64,000 bases of DNA from Emticicia sp. CRIBPO. Lineage in GTDB: Bacteria > Bacteroidota > Bacteroidia > Cytophagales > Spirosomataceae. How positions within the stretch are numbered: position 1 is the first letter of the stretch; each line of letters opens with the position of its first letter. Location: NCBI RefSeq assembly GCF_009905725.1, contig NZ_JAAAKV010000014.1:62001-126000 (forward strand), given 5' to 3'. A program made the translations under genes and the position numbers. Shown piece by piece: positions 53,680 to 62,674 of the stretch. The notes under the pieces were generated by a model that was given only the letters and a program-made list of their open reading frames with translations, did not search any database and was not told the origin of the DNA.

Positions 53680-54813
53680 TCAACTCAAACTATTTTTAAT
53701 CCGTTTCACAGCTTCTTCCAGCACTGCTCTCTGGGTACCGAAGTTGAGTCTGAAGTGTTTTTCTCCTCCGAATATCTTAGCGTCCATGACCCCAACGCCG
53801 TTTTTCTCCAGCACTTCCGTGAAATTCTCAATACCTGTTTTTTCGTAATTGATCCAGGCCAGGTAGGTGGCTTCTGCGGCGATCATACTCAGGCCGGGAA
53901 TGCTGTTCATTTCCTTTAGCAGATAATCATGGTTTTGTTTGAGATAGGCTACCAGCTCGACTCTCCAGTCTTCACAACTTTTGTAGGCGGCCAAAGCGGC
54001 TTCATAAGAAAACCCGGTAGGCCTCGGCATGATACCATAAATCGTTTTTTCGAAGTTCTGACGTAATTCTTTGTTGGGAATAATGGCTATGGAACAACCC
54101 AGTCCGGCAATGTTAAAGGTTTTACTCGGAGCCAGCAGAGTAATGGACTGGTTTTCAATCTCTTTGCTGATCGTCGCTATACTCAGGTGTTGTTTGGTGT
54201 CGTCAAGGATCAGGTCGCAGTGTATTTCATCAGAACACAGTACCAGGTTATTTTCAAGACAGAAAGCGACCAGTTGTTCCAGTTCAGACCTGTCAAATAC
54301 CCTGCCTGTCGGATTGTGCGGATTGCACAGCATATACAACCTGGTACTTGGGTTGACGGTCCTCTTCATTTCTTCGAAATCCATTTCCCAGCGGTCGTTC
54401 TGCCAGATGAAGGGGATATTCTGTAGTCTCCTTTTGCCTATTTCGGCAGCTTCCAGGAACGGTTTATATACCGGGCTGGAGGTCATCACCGCATAATAGT
54501 CGTCGCTGATGCACCTGGCGGCAGTATGCAGGCCTGGTACGAGCCCCGGAAGCCACACAATCCACTCTTTTTGGATCTCCCAGCCATGCCGGGTTTTAAG
54601 TCTCTCTATGACGACTTCCGTGAGTTCATCGGGGGTATGGTTATATCCTACTATCGCGTGGGTTGAAATGTCAATCAAAGCTTGTTTGATTGGAGGAGCC
54701 ACTTCAAAGTCCATGTCGGCAATCCACATCGGGATCACTTCCGGAGCATACCTGTCCCATTTATAGCTGTTTGAATTTTTCCTGTCGGTCGGTTTATCGA
54801 AGTCGTAAAGCAT
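53680..54813 (-). CDS. PatB/MalY-type PLP-dependent C-S lyase
   Basis: A 377-residue fold-type I PLP enzyme. It begins YDFDKPTDRKNSNSYKWD with IPMWIADMDFEVAPPI, a strong PatB/MalY signature. The PLP Lys is in LLAPSKTFNIAGLG, and CNPHNPTGRVF and CSDEIHCDLIL are present. Such enzymes cleave cystathionine and other thioethers to a thiol, pyruvate and ammonia. Length matches. It is followed by a strong hairpin and stands apart from the SDR genes (28 nt upstream). Confidence 0.92.
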   Translation of the reverse strand: MLYDFDKPTDRKNSNSYKWDRYAPEVIPMWIADMDFEVAPPIKQALIDISTHAIVGYNHTPDELTEVVIERLKTRHGWEIQKEWIVWLPGLVPGLHTAARCISDDYYAVMTSSPVYKPFLEAAEIGKRRLQNIPFIWQNDRWEMDFEEMKRTVNPSTRLYMLCNPHNPTGRVFDRSELEQLVAFCLENNLVLCSDEIHCDLILDDTKQHLSIATISKEIENQSITLLAPSKTFNIAGLGCSIAIIPNKELRQNFEKTIYGIMPRPTGFSYEAALAAYKSCEDWRVELVAYLKQNHDYLLKEMNSIPGLSMIAAEATYLAWINYEKTGIENFTEVLEKNGVGVMDAKIFGGEKHFRLNFGTQRAVLEEAVKRIKNSLS

Positions 54814-54840
54814 GAATACTGAATTAAATGAAAAACTAAA

Positions 54841-55611
54841 TTAGATAACTGTTCCGCCGTCAACAGAGAAAATGCCACCGGTGGTATAGCTTGACGCGTC
54901 AGAAGATAGATAAAGCACTAAGGCAGCCACTTCTTCCACAGAGCCCATTCTCGCAATCGGCAGGCGTTTGGTGAAATGCTCCAGGATCTTGTCGTTTTCC
55001 CACAGGGCCTGGCTGAACTTGGTCTTGATCAGGCCGGGACAAACGGAATTGACCCTGATGTGGTCAGGCCCCCATTCTTTTGCAAGTACTTTGGTGAGCA
55101 TATTCAATGAGGCTTTGCTGACACTGTAGATGCCTAATCCCGGATCAGGGGTAATGCCCGCGATACTGCTGATGTTCACGATACTTCCGCCACCCCTGCT
55201 TTTCATGACGGGATGCACCATTTTGGAGAACTCGAACGGGGCTCTCACATTGACCCCCATGATCTTGTCAAAGGCCGCTGCGTCGCAATCCAGGGCAGGC
55301 CCGAAAACAGGGTTGGTAGCGGCATTATTGACCAGGATATCTACCCCGCCGAAAACCTCTGTGGTTTTGTCGAGCAGTTTTTTTAACTGGTTTATGTCTC
55401 CTGAATGGGCCGCAAAAGGCAACACTTCCGAGCCGGATTGCTTACGGATATCTTCCGCCAGAACTTCCAGGTCGGCTTGTTTACGGCTGCTGATGACTAC
55501 TTTGGCCCCATAAGCCGCAAAGAACCTTGCGATCGATTCACCAATGCCTTTGCTGGCACCGGTGATGATGGCCACTTTATCTTTTAATGAAAATGCTTCT
55601 GTGTAATTCAT
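54841..55611 (-). CDS. SDR family oxidoreductase A
   Basis: A 256-residue classical short-chain dehydrogenase. The cofactor motif GASKGIGES (residues 18-26), NNAAT, the catalytic Ser in IVNISSIAGI and YSVSKASL (YxxxK) are all present, and it ends SYTTGGIFSVDGGTVI. The substrate is not predictable. The SDR gene B upstream ends 7 nt away, so the two are co-transcribed. Such pairs often act in sequential oxidation of alcohols or sugars. Confidence 0.9.
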   Translation of the reverse strand: MNYTEAFSLKDKVAIITGASKGIGESIARFFAAYGAKVVISSRKQADLEVLAEDIRKQSGSEVLPFAAHSGDINQLKKLLDKTTEVFGGVDILVNNAATNPVFGPALDCDAAAFDKIMGVNVRAPFEFSKMVHPVMKSRGGGSIVNISSIAGITPDPGLGIYSVSKASLNMLTKVLAKEWGPDHIRVNSVCPGLIKTKFSQALWENDKILEHFTKRLPIARMGSVEEVAALVLYLSSDASSYTTGGIFSVDGGTVI

Positions 55612-55618
55612 AATGATG

Positions 55619-56371
55619 CTATTGTACTGATAGTCCTCCGTCTAAAATAATGCCTTGGCCGGTGATAAAAGTCGAGCGGTCTGAAGCCAGGAATAAAATG
55701 GCGTCAGCGATTTCACCGGCTTCTCCGAAACGTTTCATCGGAGTCGAGTACCTGATCATTTCCTTGTATTGAGGATCTGCATCGGCATGGTCGAGCATCG
55801 AAGTCTGAGTAAAACCGGGGCAAACGGCATTGATCCTGATGCCCAGTTTGGCGTATTCAATGGCTGCGGTTTTGGTCATGCCCATCACAGCATGCTTGCT
55901 GGCTGAATAGGCGATGTGCCCCGCCATGCCCAGGCTGCCTGCCACGGAGGCAGTATTCACAATGACGCCTTGTTTTCTTTCCGAAAAATGAGCCAGGGCT
56001 ACTTTCATGAAATAATAAACCCCTTTGATATTGACATCTACTATTTTGTCGAAATCATCTTCGGGATAGTCCTCTGTTTTTTGCCTGGGTCCTAAAATTC
56101 CTGCGTTGTTCACCAGTATATCAAGGTGACCGAATTGTTGTAATATTTTACCAAACACTTCTTTTACCTGCGAAAAATCAGAAACATCGCAGGAGAAATA
56201 GGAGTACTGGGCATTTAAAGAAGAAAGTTTTTTTGCCAGTTCGGGGTTGATTTCTGCTGATAGGTCGAGGGCGATGACCTTTGATTTTTGTTTGGCAAAC
56301 TGCAGACTGGCAGCAAACCCAATGCCGGAGTTCGCACCGGTGACCAGTACGACTTTATTATTTAGCTTCAT
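55619..56371 (-). CDS. SDR family oxidoreductase B
   Basis: A 250-residue classical short-chain dehydrogenase with GANSGIGFA (residues 13-21), NNAGILG, VNTASVAGSLG and YSASKHAVMG (YxxxK). It ends STFITGQGIILDGGLSVQ. The substrate is unknown. It is preceded by the zinc-ribbon methyltransferase gene (13 nt) and followed by SDR gene A (7 nt). Confidence 0.9.
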   Translation of the reverse strand: MKLNNKVVLVTGANSGIGFAASLQFAKQKSKVIALDLSAEINPELAKKLSSLNAQYSYFSCDVSDFSQVKEVFGKILQQFGHLDILVNNAGILGPRQKTEDYPEDDFDKIVDVNIKGVYYFMKVALAHFSERKQGVIVNTASVAGSLGMAGHIAYSASKHAVMGMTKTAAIEYAKLGIRINAVCPGFTQTSMLDHADADPQYKEMIRYSTPMKRFGEAGEIADAILFLASDRSTFITGQGIILDGGLSVQ

Positions 56372-56384
56372 TTCTTAAGGTTGA

Positions 56385-57149
56385 TTACTTTTGACAAAAG
56401 TAAACAATTTCTTCCATCGGCAAGGCATAACGTTTGGCTAATTCAACGGGCATTTCCGTCACAAACTGATCTTCAGTAACCTGAAAACCAGCTCTTGACA
56501 ATTCCTGGCCGTAATTTCTGCCGAAAAGCCTCAGGTGATCCGACTGCAGAAATACCCTTTCACGCTCACGCGGGTCTGTAATGGTGGGGTCTTCCAGGGT
56601 AACGGCCATTTTCATGTCCTGGGGCGATTGCATGATGGCCCAGCCTCCTGGTCTTAATACCCTGAAGAGCTCTTTGGTAGCCACATCAAAATGCTCCACG
56701 TGTTCGAGTACGTGATTACAGAAAATAACATCGAAACTGTTGTCCGGAAACCGGATGTCTTCAATGTCCATTTTGACTTTGGCCAGGGGAGATTCGATGT
56801 CGGCGGTGATATATTCCAGGTTTGACATCTTTTCAAACCGGTCGATAAAGCAATATTCGGGAGCTACGTGCAGTACCTTGAGGTTGTCTTTGAAGAAATT
56901 CGTTTTTTCTTTCAGGTACAGATACATGAGGCGGTGTCTTTCAAGAGCCAGGCAGTTGGGGCAAAGGGCGTTTTCCCTGGGGTGTAAACGGCCGTAAGGA
57001 AGGAATTTGGTAAACTTCTGACTGCAAACGGTACATTCCACATTATCCCCTTTCATGAAAAAAGAGTAGACTTTTAATGGAAAATGACTGAACAATTGCA
57101 GATATTTGCGTGGAACAAAACGAATTAAAAAACTTATCAGGTATTTCAT
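56385..57149 (-). CDS. Zinc-ribbon class I methyltransferase
   Basis: A 254-residue methyltransferase. An N-terminal hydrophobic stretch is followed by a probable zinc ribbon (VECTVCSQKF with ALCPNCLALERHR, CxxC...CxxC). The SAM-binding core begins at about residue 98 (KVLHVAPE), then ITADIESPLAK, FDVIFCNHVLEHVEHFD and RVLRPGGWAIMQSP, typical of Methyltransf_11. The substrate is unknown. It heads an operon with the two SDR genes and is divergent from the small membrane-protein gene at 57219. Confidence 0.88.
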   Translation of the reverse strand: MKYLISFLIRFVPRKYLQLFSHFPLKVYSFFMKGDNVECTVCSQKFTKFLPYGRLHPRENALCPNCLALERHRLMYLYLKEKTNFFKDNLKVLHVAPEYCFIDRFEKMSNLEYITADIESPLAKVKMDIEDIRFPDNSFDVIFCNHVLEHVEHFDVATKELFRVLRPGGWAIMQSPQDMKMAVTLEDPTITDPRERERVFLQSDHLRLFGRNYGQELSRAGFQVTEDQFVTEMPVELAKRYALPMEEIVYFCQK

Positions 57150-57218
57150 TTATTATTTTTATTGAATATCTTTAATTTTACTGAGTTCAAAAGAATCTCC
57201 AAAAATACAAATCAAAAA

Positions 57219-57605
57219 ATGATTATAAAAGACAAGAAGGCTCCCGGACAGAAACTAATTGACAATTTGTCGTTAAAAAGTAAATGGCTGCTTTGTTCGG
57301 TGGGCGGTTTGCTTATGGTATCGCTGGGACTCATTTTGTTTAGCGAGGCAGCTTTTTTGCGAATGAAAAGTATGCATACAGCCACCTGGATCTTCCTGGG
57401 GGTGCTTGGCCTGGCGGTGGTCAACGCCGGCATCGTGTTTTTCGGAAAGGGGATAGCTTACAAAGCCGAGATCAAAAGCAAAAAGTTGTTCAAAGAGCGG
57501 CAAAAGCAGTTCCGGAAGCAGAATGCCATGAAGAAGAAAGCTGCCAGGTCAGAAAAGCCGGCAGATAAAAAACCAGCAGATAACAAGACACAAAAAAACT
57601 CCTGA
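57219..57605 (+). CDS. Two-helix membrane protein with Lys-rich tail
   Basis: A 128-residue protein of unknown function. Two membrane helices (about 27-45 and 58-80) are followed by a long Lys/Arg/Gln-rich cytoplasmic tail (KKLFKERQKQFRKQNAMKKK, then KPADKKPADNK repeats). The frame is open from 57162, but the Met at 57219 gives a compact protein. The basic tail could bind nucleic acid or acidic membrane lipids. Its stop lies inside the terminator stem. Confidence 0.65.
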   Translation: MIIKDKKAPGQKLIDNLSLKSKWLLCSVGGLLMVSLGLILFSEAAFLRMKSMHTATWIFLGVLGLAVVNAGIVFFGKGIAYKAEIKSKKLFKERQKQFRKQNAMKKKAARSEKPADKKPADNKTQKNS

Positions 57606-57627
57606 ATTGATTTTCAGGAGTTTTTTT
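57592..57627. terminator. Bidirectional terminator
   Basis: The 9-bp stem (AACTCCTGA at 57597-57605 with TCAGGAGTT at 57614-57622) is flanked by A7 at 57592-57598 and T7 to 57627. It serves the two-helix membrane-protein gene (plus strand) and the 47-residue gene (minus strand). The plus-strand stop codon lies within the stem. Confidence 0.92.
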
Positions 57628-57644
57628 ATAAAAAAATATCTTGC

Positions 57645-57788
57645 TTATTTAGCAAAGCTGGCCTTTAATTCTTCCACATCCACTTTAGTGATCGTCGGTT
57701 TCAAAGTCAATCTTTTAACTTCAGAAACTTTATTAATTGCTACCGCTCTGTTTTTTCTACCTTTTCTTTTTAACTGAGTAACTGCCAT
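57645..57788 (-). CDS. 47-residue basic protein, possible ribosomal protein
   Basis: A short reading frame begins MAVTQLKRKGRKNRAVAINK and ends VDVEELKASFAK. The N-terminus is strongly basic and the C-terminus is an acidic-basic helix. This size and charge pattern resembles small Bacteroidota proteins that may belong to the ribosome (a candidate is the bL38-type protein described in Flavobacterium ribosomes), but I cannot confirm that link. It has its own terminator and an A-rich leader as in strongly translated Bacteroidota genes. Confidence 0.6.
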   Translation of the reverse strand: MAVTQLKRKGRKNRAVAINKVSEVKRLTLKPTITKVDVEELKASFAK

Positions 57789-58009
57789 CTCTTTATATGT
57801 TTAATTTTTTATTAATCTATTTTGAGGGGGCAAAGGTATGAAAATATTTGTAAAAGAGTACCATGCAGTTAAGAAAAATTTACAATAAATGCTGATTAAG
57901 AAGTATTGACAATGTTTGAAGGGTAGGTGTAGTGTCGTATATTGATTTTGCGTTCAGAAAATGATTTACCGTATAATAAGTTTTAGGAGAAAAAGAAGAT
58001 TATATTTTC

Positions 58010-58017
58010 TAGTTTTG
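58010..58017 (+). promoter_or_regulatory. Possible -7 element of the SGNH-like gene 1
   Basis: TAGTTTTG fits TAnnTTTG and would give a short leader of about 23 nt before the ATG at 58047. No good -33 box is found upstream. Confidence 0.35.
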
Positions 58018-58046
58018 TGTCGCCAACTTTTAAAAGTAAACTTAAT

Positions 58047-59573
58047 ATGAGTAAAATCAGAATTCCCGCAGTTTTGTCTTTCTGTTGTGTTAGCAGCCTC
58101 TTGCTTTCTTGTCGATCAAATGATCTTATTCCCAAATCAGAATATCCGGAATTCTCCATTGTCGAGGGGAACACCGTCAAGACCCGGGTGGACGAATACA
58201 ACAAAAAAGTAGAGGATGTGGACATCCTGAGTCCCAAATACCTTATTATCGGTGATACGGTAGTGACTTACCGGCAATCGAAGCCACATACTCCCCCTTC
58301 GGTAACTCCAGACTTATCAAATATCAAAAACAATGACAACCCCGAATTGAAAGGAAAGCCACTCAGGTACATTGCAGTAGGCGGAAGTCTGACTGCAGGA
58401 GTACGGGATGGAGGGTATTTTAATGAAGGTATTCAGACTTCTTATCCAAACCTTGTGGCCAGGCAGATGGGTTTACAGAAATTCGAGCAACCTTTGTTTG
58501 ATGCAGCAGACTATAACGGATTTGGAAGAAAAGTGCCAACTTCTGTAAATTATACAGGTGGTCCGGTCCCTAAGTTTAAGGAGGTGAAGAATAATAGTGG
58601 GGTATTACAAATTGAAAAAGATAATGTTACACTGAAAAAATACCTCGGTAAGCCGGATAATCTTGCAGTAAAAAATTTCCATTCAGGTAATCGGTCTCTT
58701 CTTGATTACCAATTCAGTGACGGGAATTTAGCTTTTGATGGGTCGTTATCAGGACAAGTTCTATCAAGAATTTACGGAGGAGATTTAAAATCAATTTCAA
58801 GAAAAGTTTTTGATGGCAATTTTGACCTTATCTCTTTTGAAACTGGTTGGCAGGAAATAATTACGTGGTTTGTATTTAAAATTACGTCTGCACCTGGTAC
58901 CCAAATATATCCTGAAGGAATCAATAATCTCAATTATGACAATGCTTCTAATCTTGGGGATGTGATTAGAAATCATGGGAAAATGACTTTTATGAAAGAT
59001 TTACATTCAAGTGGTAAAGCAAAATATGGCTATTTCTTGAATTTACCTTTGATTACGGATTTACCCTATTTTAATATTATTAGTAAAGATGAAGTCAACA
59101 AGGTCATTGAGACAGTCAACAAAAACATGGTTTTCAAAGAAAATGTCAAAATATTACCTACATCAGAAATTGATTCTTTGTTAGGAACCAAGGTTCACAT
59201 CTCGATGAAAAAAGGGCTTTCATATGATAAACCATTAAGTAAATATAGCTATCTGACAGACGAAGAACAAAAGTTAATAACTGTTAGCGTTGAAGGTTTT
59301 AATAAAGAAACTGAAAGTCTTTCAAAGTCTTTTAATTTTCCTGTAATAGACATCAATAGCCTTTACAAGCAGATAATCAAAGGTACTTATATCACGGATG
59401 ATGGAGTTAAAGTAGATGGCTCATACCCTAAAGGCAATTTCTTTTCTTCGGATGCCATTTATCCCACAGCGTTTGGGCAGGCAGTGATTGCCAATGAGGT
59501 GATCAAGACGCTGAACAATTTTTATAAAATGCAGATTCCTTTGATTAGCACTAGGGAGTACCTCGATAATTGA
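58047..59573 (+). CDS. SGNH-hydrolase-like lipoprotein 1, catalytic motifs altered
   Basis: A 508-residue lipoprotein (lipobox SLLLSC, Cys22). The SGNH scaffold begins near residue 105. Block I reads VGGSLTAG instead of GDSLTAG (Ser114 kept, Asp lost) and is followed by VRDGGYFNEGIQTSYPNL, as in Bacteroidota GDSL hydrolases. Block III (ISFETGWQE) lacks the GxND Asn. Block V reads SDAIYPTAFGQAVIANE, where Tyr472 replaces the catalytic His of DxxHP. It also has a region (about 190-330) not shared with its two paralogues. A binding role rather than hydrolysis is inferred. Paralogue 2 follows after 24 nt. Confidence 0.78.
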   Translation: MSKIRIPAVLSFCCVSSLLLSCRSNDLIPKSEYPEFSIVEGNTVKTRVDEYNKKVEDVDILSPKYLIIGDTVVTYRQSKPHTPPSVTPDLSNIKNNDNPELKGKPLRYIAVGGSLTAGVRDGGYFNEGIQTSYPNLVARQMGLQKFEQPLFDAADYNGFGRKVPTSVNYTGGPVPKFKEVKNNSGVLQIEKDNVTLKKYLGKPDNLAVKNFHSGNRSLLDYQFSDGNLAFDGSLSGQVLSRIYGGDLKSISRKVFDGNFDLISFETGWQEIITWFVFKITSAPGTQIYPEGINNLNYDNASNLGDVIRNHGKMTFMKDLHSSGKAKYGYFLNLPLITDLPYFNIISKDEVNKVIETVNKNMVFKENVKILPTSEIDSLLGTKVHISMKKGLSYDKPLSKYSYLTDEEQKLITVSVEGFNKETESLSKSFNFPVIDINSLYKQIIKGTYITDDGVKVDGSYPKGNFFSSDAIYPTAFGQAVIANEVIKTLNNFYKMQIPLISTREYLDN

Positions 59574-59597
59574 TAAATCTTAAACAACAAATTGAAA

Positions 59598-60989
59598 ATG
59601 AAACACGCAAAAAACATCCCATCATTGTTTCTGGCTGCTTTGGCGGTAAGCTGTGGGCCAAAAGACCCGGCTCCGATTGCTGAAATTAATACAGAGTATT
59701 CTGTTTTTAATGGGGATACCATTTTTACAAGGATTGACTATATGTATCTGAAAAGTAGTTCCATTGCTGTAGGCGATACTGTGAAGATGTACGGAGATAT
59801 TAAATTGCATGACAGGCCTTTGGTAAATCCGGATTTAAGTACAATGAAAAATAATTCAGATCCGGAATTGACGGAGAAATCTTTAAAGTACCTGGCTATC
59901 GGAAGTGGTATCTCTGCCGGTTACCGGGATGGTGGCTATTTTAATGAGGGCATCATGACTTCGTTTCCCAACCTGATTGCCAGACAATTGGGGATTGAAA
60001 AGTTTGAACAACCCTTATTTGATAAATCAGATTATAACGGTTTTGGCCGCAATCTTCCGACAGAACGAAATCCCGGGGGAGGGCCGGCCCCAAAGTTCAA
60101 AAGGGTGAGCAATAATACCGGATTTAAAGGTATTGTCAATGGGAGGTTGATTCCGAGAGAAATAACCAAAAACATGAAGGAAATTGACAACTGGGCCAGG
60201 CCAGGTGCCACAATGAACGCTTTGAATTATGGAGTCAATTACTCGGGAGATCCTTTTTTCGCACGCATGAAGTTAGGGCTTGTGCCAATGTTGTATACTT
60301 ACCACGCACAAAAGTCGGACCTGTTTACCATCGAGTTCTGTGATGATGTTTTCATGGGGGCTGCTAATACCTCTTCAAACTTTTTCAACGCAGGAGGACC
60401 TAACGGAGAACATGGGTTATATACATTGTTAAAACTGTTCGCCGCTGAAGGGCGTAAAGGCTGCATTGCGAATATCCCGGATCCGTCAGACTTTCCATAC
60501 TTTAAGTTCATTACCATGAAACAGTTAAAATCTGGTCTGGGGAAAAATTATATGGAAGGAATTTCTGAAAATATTTCAAAAGGGGGATTCCTGGTAAGGC
60601 CAAGCAAAGGAATGGACTCATTGGCCAGCACGAAGATTCCTTTTGGCATCAAAGTCAAACCAAACAATCCCTTCAATGATTTAAACCGTACCCGAATGAG
60701 TGTGGAAGACAATAATGTAAACATAACCGCTTTTGCAAAAGAAAATGGATACCCGGTTGTTGATTTGAAGTTATTATATGACAGGATCATACAGGGTAAA
60801 TATTTTACTGTCGACGGAGTTAGGGTAGATCCGTCTTATCCAAACGGGAACTTCTTCTCTAATGACGGCATTTATCCTACAGCGTTCGGTCAGGCAGTTA
60901 TAGCCAACGAGTTCATTAAGACCCTGAATAACTTTTATAAAGTAAACATCCCGCTGATTAAAACCAAAGCTTATTTGGATGTCAGATAA
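59598..60989 (+). CDS. SGNH-hydrolase-like lipoprotein 2, Ser and His both lost
   Basis: A 463-residue lipoprotein (LAVSC, Cys19). Block I reads IGSGISAGYRDGGYFNEG: Gly104 stands where the nucleophile Ser would be. Block III is FTIEFCDDVF, with no Asn, and block V is NDGIYPTAFGQAVIANE with Tyr426 for His. With Ser and His both absent, hydrolase activity is very unlikely. It is closest to paralogue 3. A TTG two codons upstream of the ATG is an alternative start, but the ATG gives a clean lipobox leader. A 241-nt gap follows. Confidence 0.78.
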   Translation: MKHAKNIPSLFLAALAVSCGPKDPAPIAEINTEYSVFNGDTIFTRIDYMYLKSSSIAVGDTVKMYGDIKLHDRPLVNPDLSTMKNNSDPELTEKSLKYLAIGSGISAGYRDGGYFNEGIMTSFPNLIARQLGIEKFEQPLFDKSDYNGFGRNLPTERNPGGGPAPKFKRVSNNTGFKGIVNGRLIPREITKNMKEIDNWARPGATMNALNYGVNYSGDPFFARMKLGLVPMLYTYHAQKSDLFTIEFCDDVFMGAANTSSNFFNAGGPNGEHGLYTLLKLFAAEGRKGCIANIPDPSDFPYFKFITMKQLKSGLGKNYMEGISENISKGGFLVRPSKGMDSLASTKIPFGIKVKPNNPFNDLNRTRMSVEDNNVNITAFAKENGYPVVDLKLLYDRIIQGKYFTVDGVRVDPSYPNGNFFSNDGIYPTAFGQAVIANEFIKTLNNFYKVNIPLIKTKAYLDVR

Positions 60990-61230
60990 CTTGCAAATAA
61001 TTTAATCAAAATGAAAGTAGGAAAGAGTCATCCTTGTTAACATATGAAGTTCGAAATTGTTTAAAATAAAATGTCATTAATATATTGTGTTGATATATAA
61101 TATATTATGATTTTAAATTATAAAGTAAAGATAAAAATAATCTAAAATTCCTATAAATATTTATACGTTATTAGTTTTTGTGCATACCTTTACACGAAGT
61201 TTTACATACCAACTTTAATACGCAACCAAA
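60990..61230. other. A/T-rich gap between SGNH-like genes 2 and 3
   Basis: The 241 nt are rich in A and T and have no reading frame. The right end may hold a promoter for gene 3: TACCTTTA at 61185-61192 is one mismatch from the -7 consensus. I see no other element. Confidence 0.35.
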
Positions 61231-62652
61231 ATGAAAAATAAATATAAAATGACTACACTCTTTTTAGCTACCGCACTGGCTTTGAGTTGCGGAACAAAGG
61301 ATATTATTCCTGTTGTAGATCTTAATACAGAATATTCCATCGTAGATGGAGATACTGTTAAAACCAGGATTGAAAAAGATTTCAACAAAGTAAAAAACTA
61401 CAAATATCTTAAAAGCAATTCTATTGTTTTGGGGGATACGTTGGTAATGTACAAAGAGATTAAACTTCATGACCGTCCTTTAAAAAAGCCAGATCTCAGT
61501 AAATTGAAGAACGACTTAATTCCGGAATTGAACGGGAAATCGTTAAGGTACGTCGCCATAGGTGGTAGTATATCTGCGGGATACAGGGATGGGGGATATT
61601 TTAATGAAGGGATCATGACTTCATTTCCTAACTTGGTTGCCCGGCAAATGGGCATCGAAAAATTTGAACAGCCACTTTTTGAGCCATCCGATTACAACGG
61701 TTTTGGAAGAATTGTAAGGACTGAGTTTAATCCAAGCGGTGGACCTGCTCCAAAATTTAAGAGGTCAACTAATAACCTGGGAATTCTTGGAGTATCAGGA
61801 GATAAATTGATCCCAAAAAAAATAAAGAAAAGCCGGTTTGAAATTGATAACTGGGCATCACCAAACATTAGTCTTCATGGCTTTAATTTTCCTATGACGG
61901 AAATAGGCTCCTATCATGATCGCATGGACTTTGAAGTTGACATGATTATGCTTGATGAGTATACTAAACAAAAAATGGACATCTTCACTATGGAATTTTG
62001 TGATAATGTTTTTTACAACGCATCTGTTTCCGGCATCTCACCATTCGATAATGGAAGACCGGGTGGAACAGAACCTCCTTTGTTGACTTTATTGAAAATA
62101 TATGAAAAAGAAGGACGTAAAGGATGCATTGCCAATATACCGGATCCGGGAGGGTTTCCATATTTTAACTTTATTACAAAATCTCAATTAAAAAAAGGAT
62201 TAGGTGGGCTATATCTTGATTGGATTTCAGATAGAATTAATGAAGAAGAATATCGGGTATTGCCAAGTGCAAGAATGGATTCAATTGCAAGTCCAAAGGT
62301 CCACATGAGTATGAAAAAAGCACCAAATTACGCTCTGACAAGTTTGACAAATTTAACCTATTATACTGATCAATATAATTCTAACATAGTTTCTTTTGCC
62401 AAAGCTACGAGGTACCCGGTGGTAGATTTGAAGTCTCTTTATGCTAAGATACTTGGTGGTAAATACATTACCGAAGATGGTGTGAGAATAGACCCTTCTT
62501 ACCCTAATGGAAATTTCTTTTCGGTCGACGGCATTTATCCAACTGCTTTGGGTCAGGCGGTGATCGCCAATGAGTTTATTAAAACATTAAATGCGTACTA
62601 CCAACTTGAAGTCCCTTTAGTCCCAACCAAGGCCTATCTCAACCAAAAGTAA
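61231..62652 (+). CDS. SGNH-hydrolase-like lipoprotein 3, catalytic motifs altered
   Basis: A 473-residue lipoprotein (LALSC, Cys20). Block I reads IGGSISAGYRDGGYFNEG (Ser113 kept, GDS changed to GGS). Block III is FTMEFCDNVF and block V is VDGIYPTALGQAVIANE with Tyr436 for His. It shares with paralogue 2 the stretches SFPNL-ARQ-GIEKFEQPLF and GRKGCIANIPDP. It ends with the same tail (PL-PTKAYL) as the other two. Activity is unlikely; a polysaccharide- or ester-binding role is inferred. The SASA-type esterase gene follows after 22 nt. Confidence 0.78.
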   Translation: MKNKYKMTTLFLATALALSCGTKDIIPVVDLNTEYSIVDGDTVKTRIEKDFNKVKNYKYLKSNSIVLGDTLVMYKEIKLHDRPLKKPDLSKLKNDLIPELNGKSLRYVAIGGSISAGYRDGGYFNEGIMTSFPNLVARQMGIEKFEQPLFEPSDYNGFGRIVRTEFNPSGGPAPKFKRSTNNLGILGVSGDKLIPKKIKKSRFEIDNWASPNISLHGFNFPMTEIGSYHDRMDFEVDMIMLDEYTKQKMDIFTMEFCDNVFYNASVSGISPFDNGRPGGTEPPLLTLLKIYEKEGRKGCIANIPDPGGFPYFNFITKSQLKKGLGGLYLDWISDRINEEEYRVLPSARMDSIASPKVHMSMKKAPNYALTSLTNLTYYTDQYNSNIVSFAKATRYPVVDLKSLYAKILGGKYITEDGVRIDPSYPNGNFFSVDGIYPTALGQAVIANEFIKTLNAYYQLEVPLVPTKAYLNQK

Positions 62653-62674
62653 ATTCCCAAATACAAACATTACG

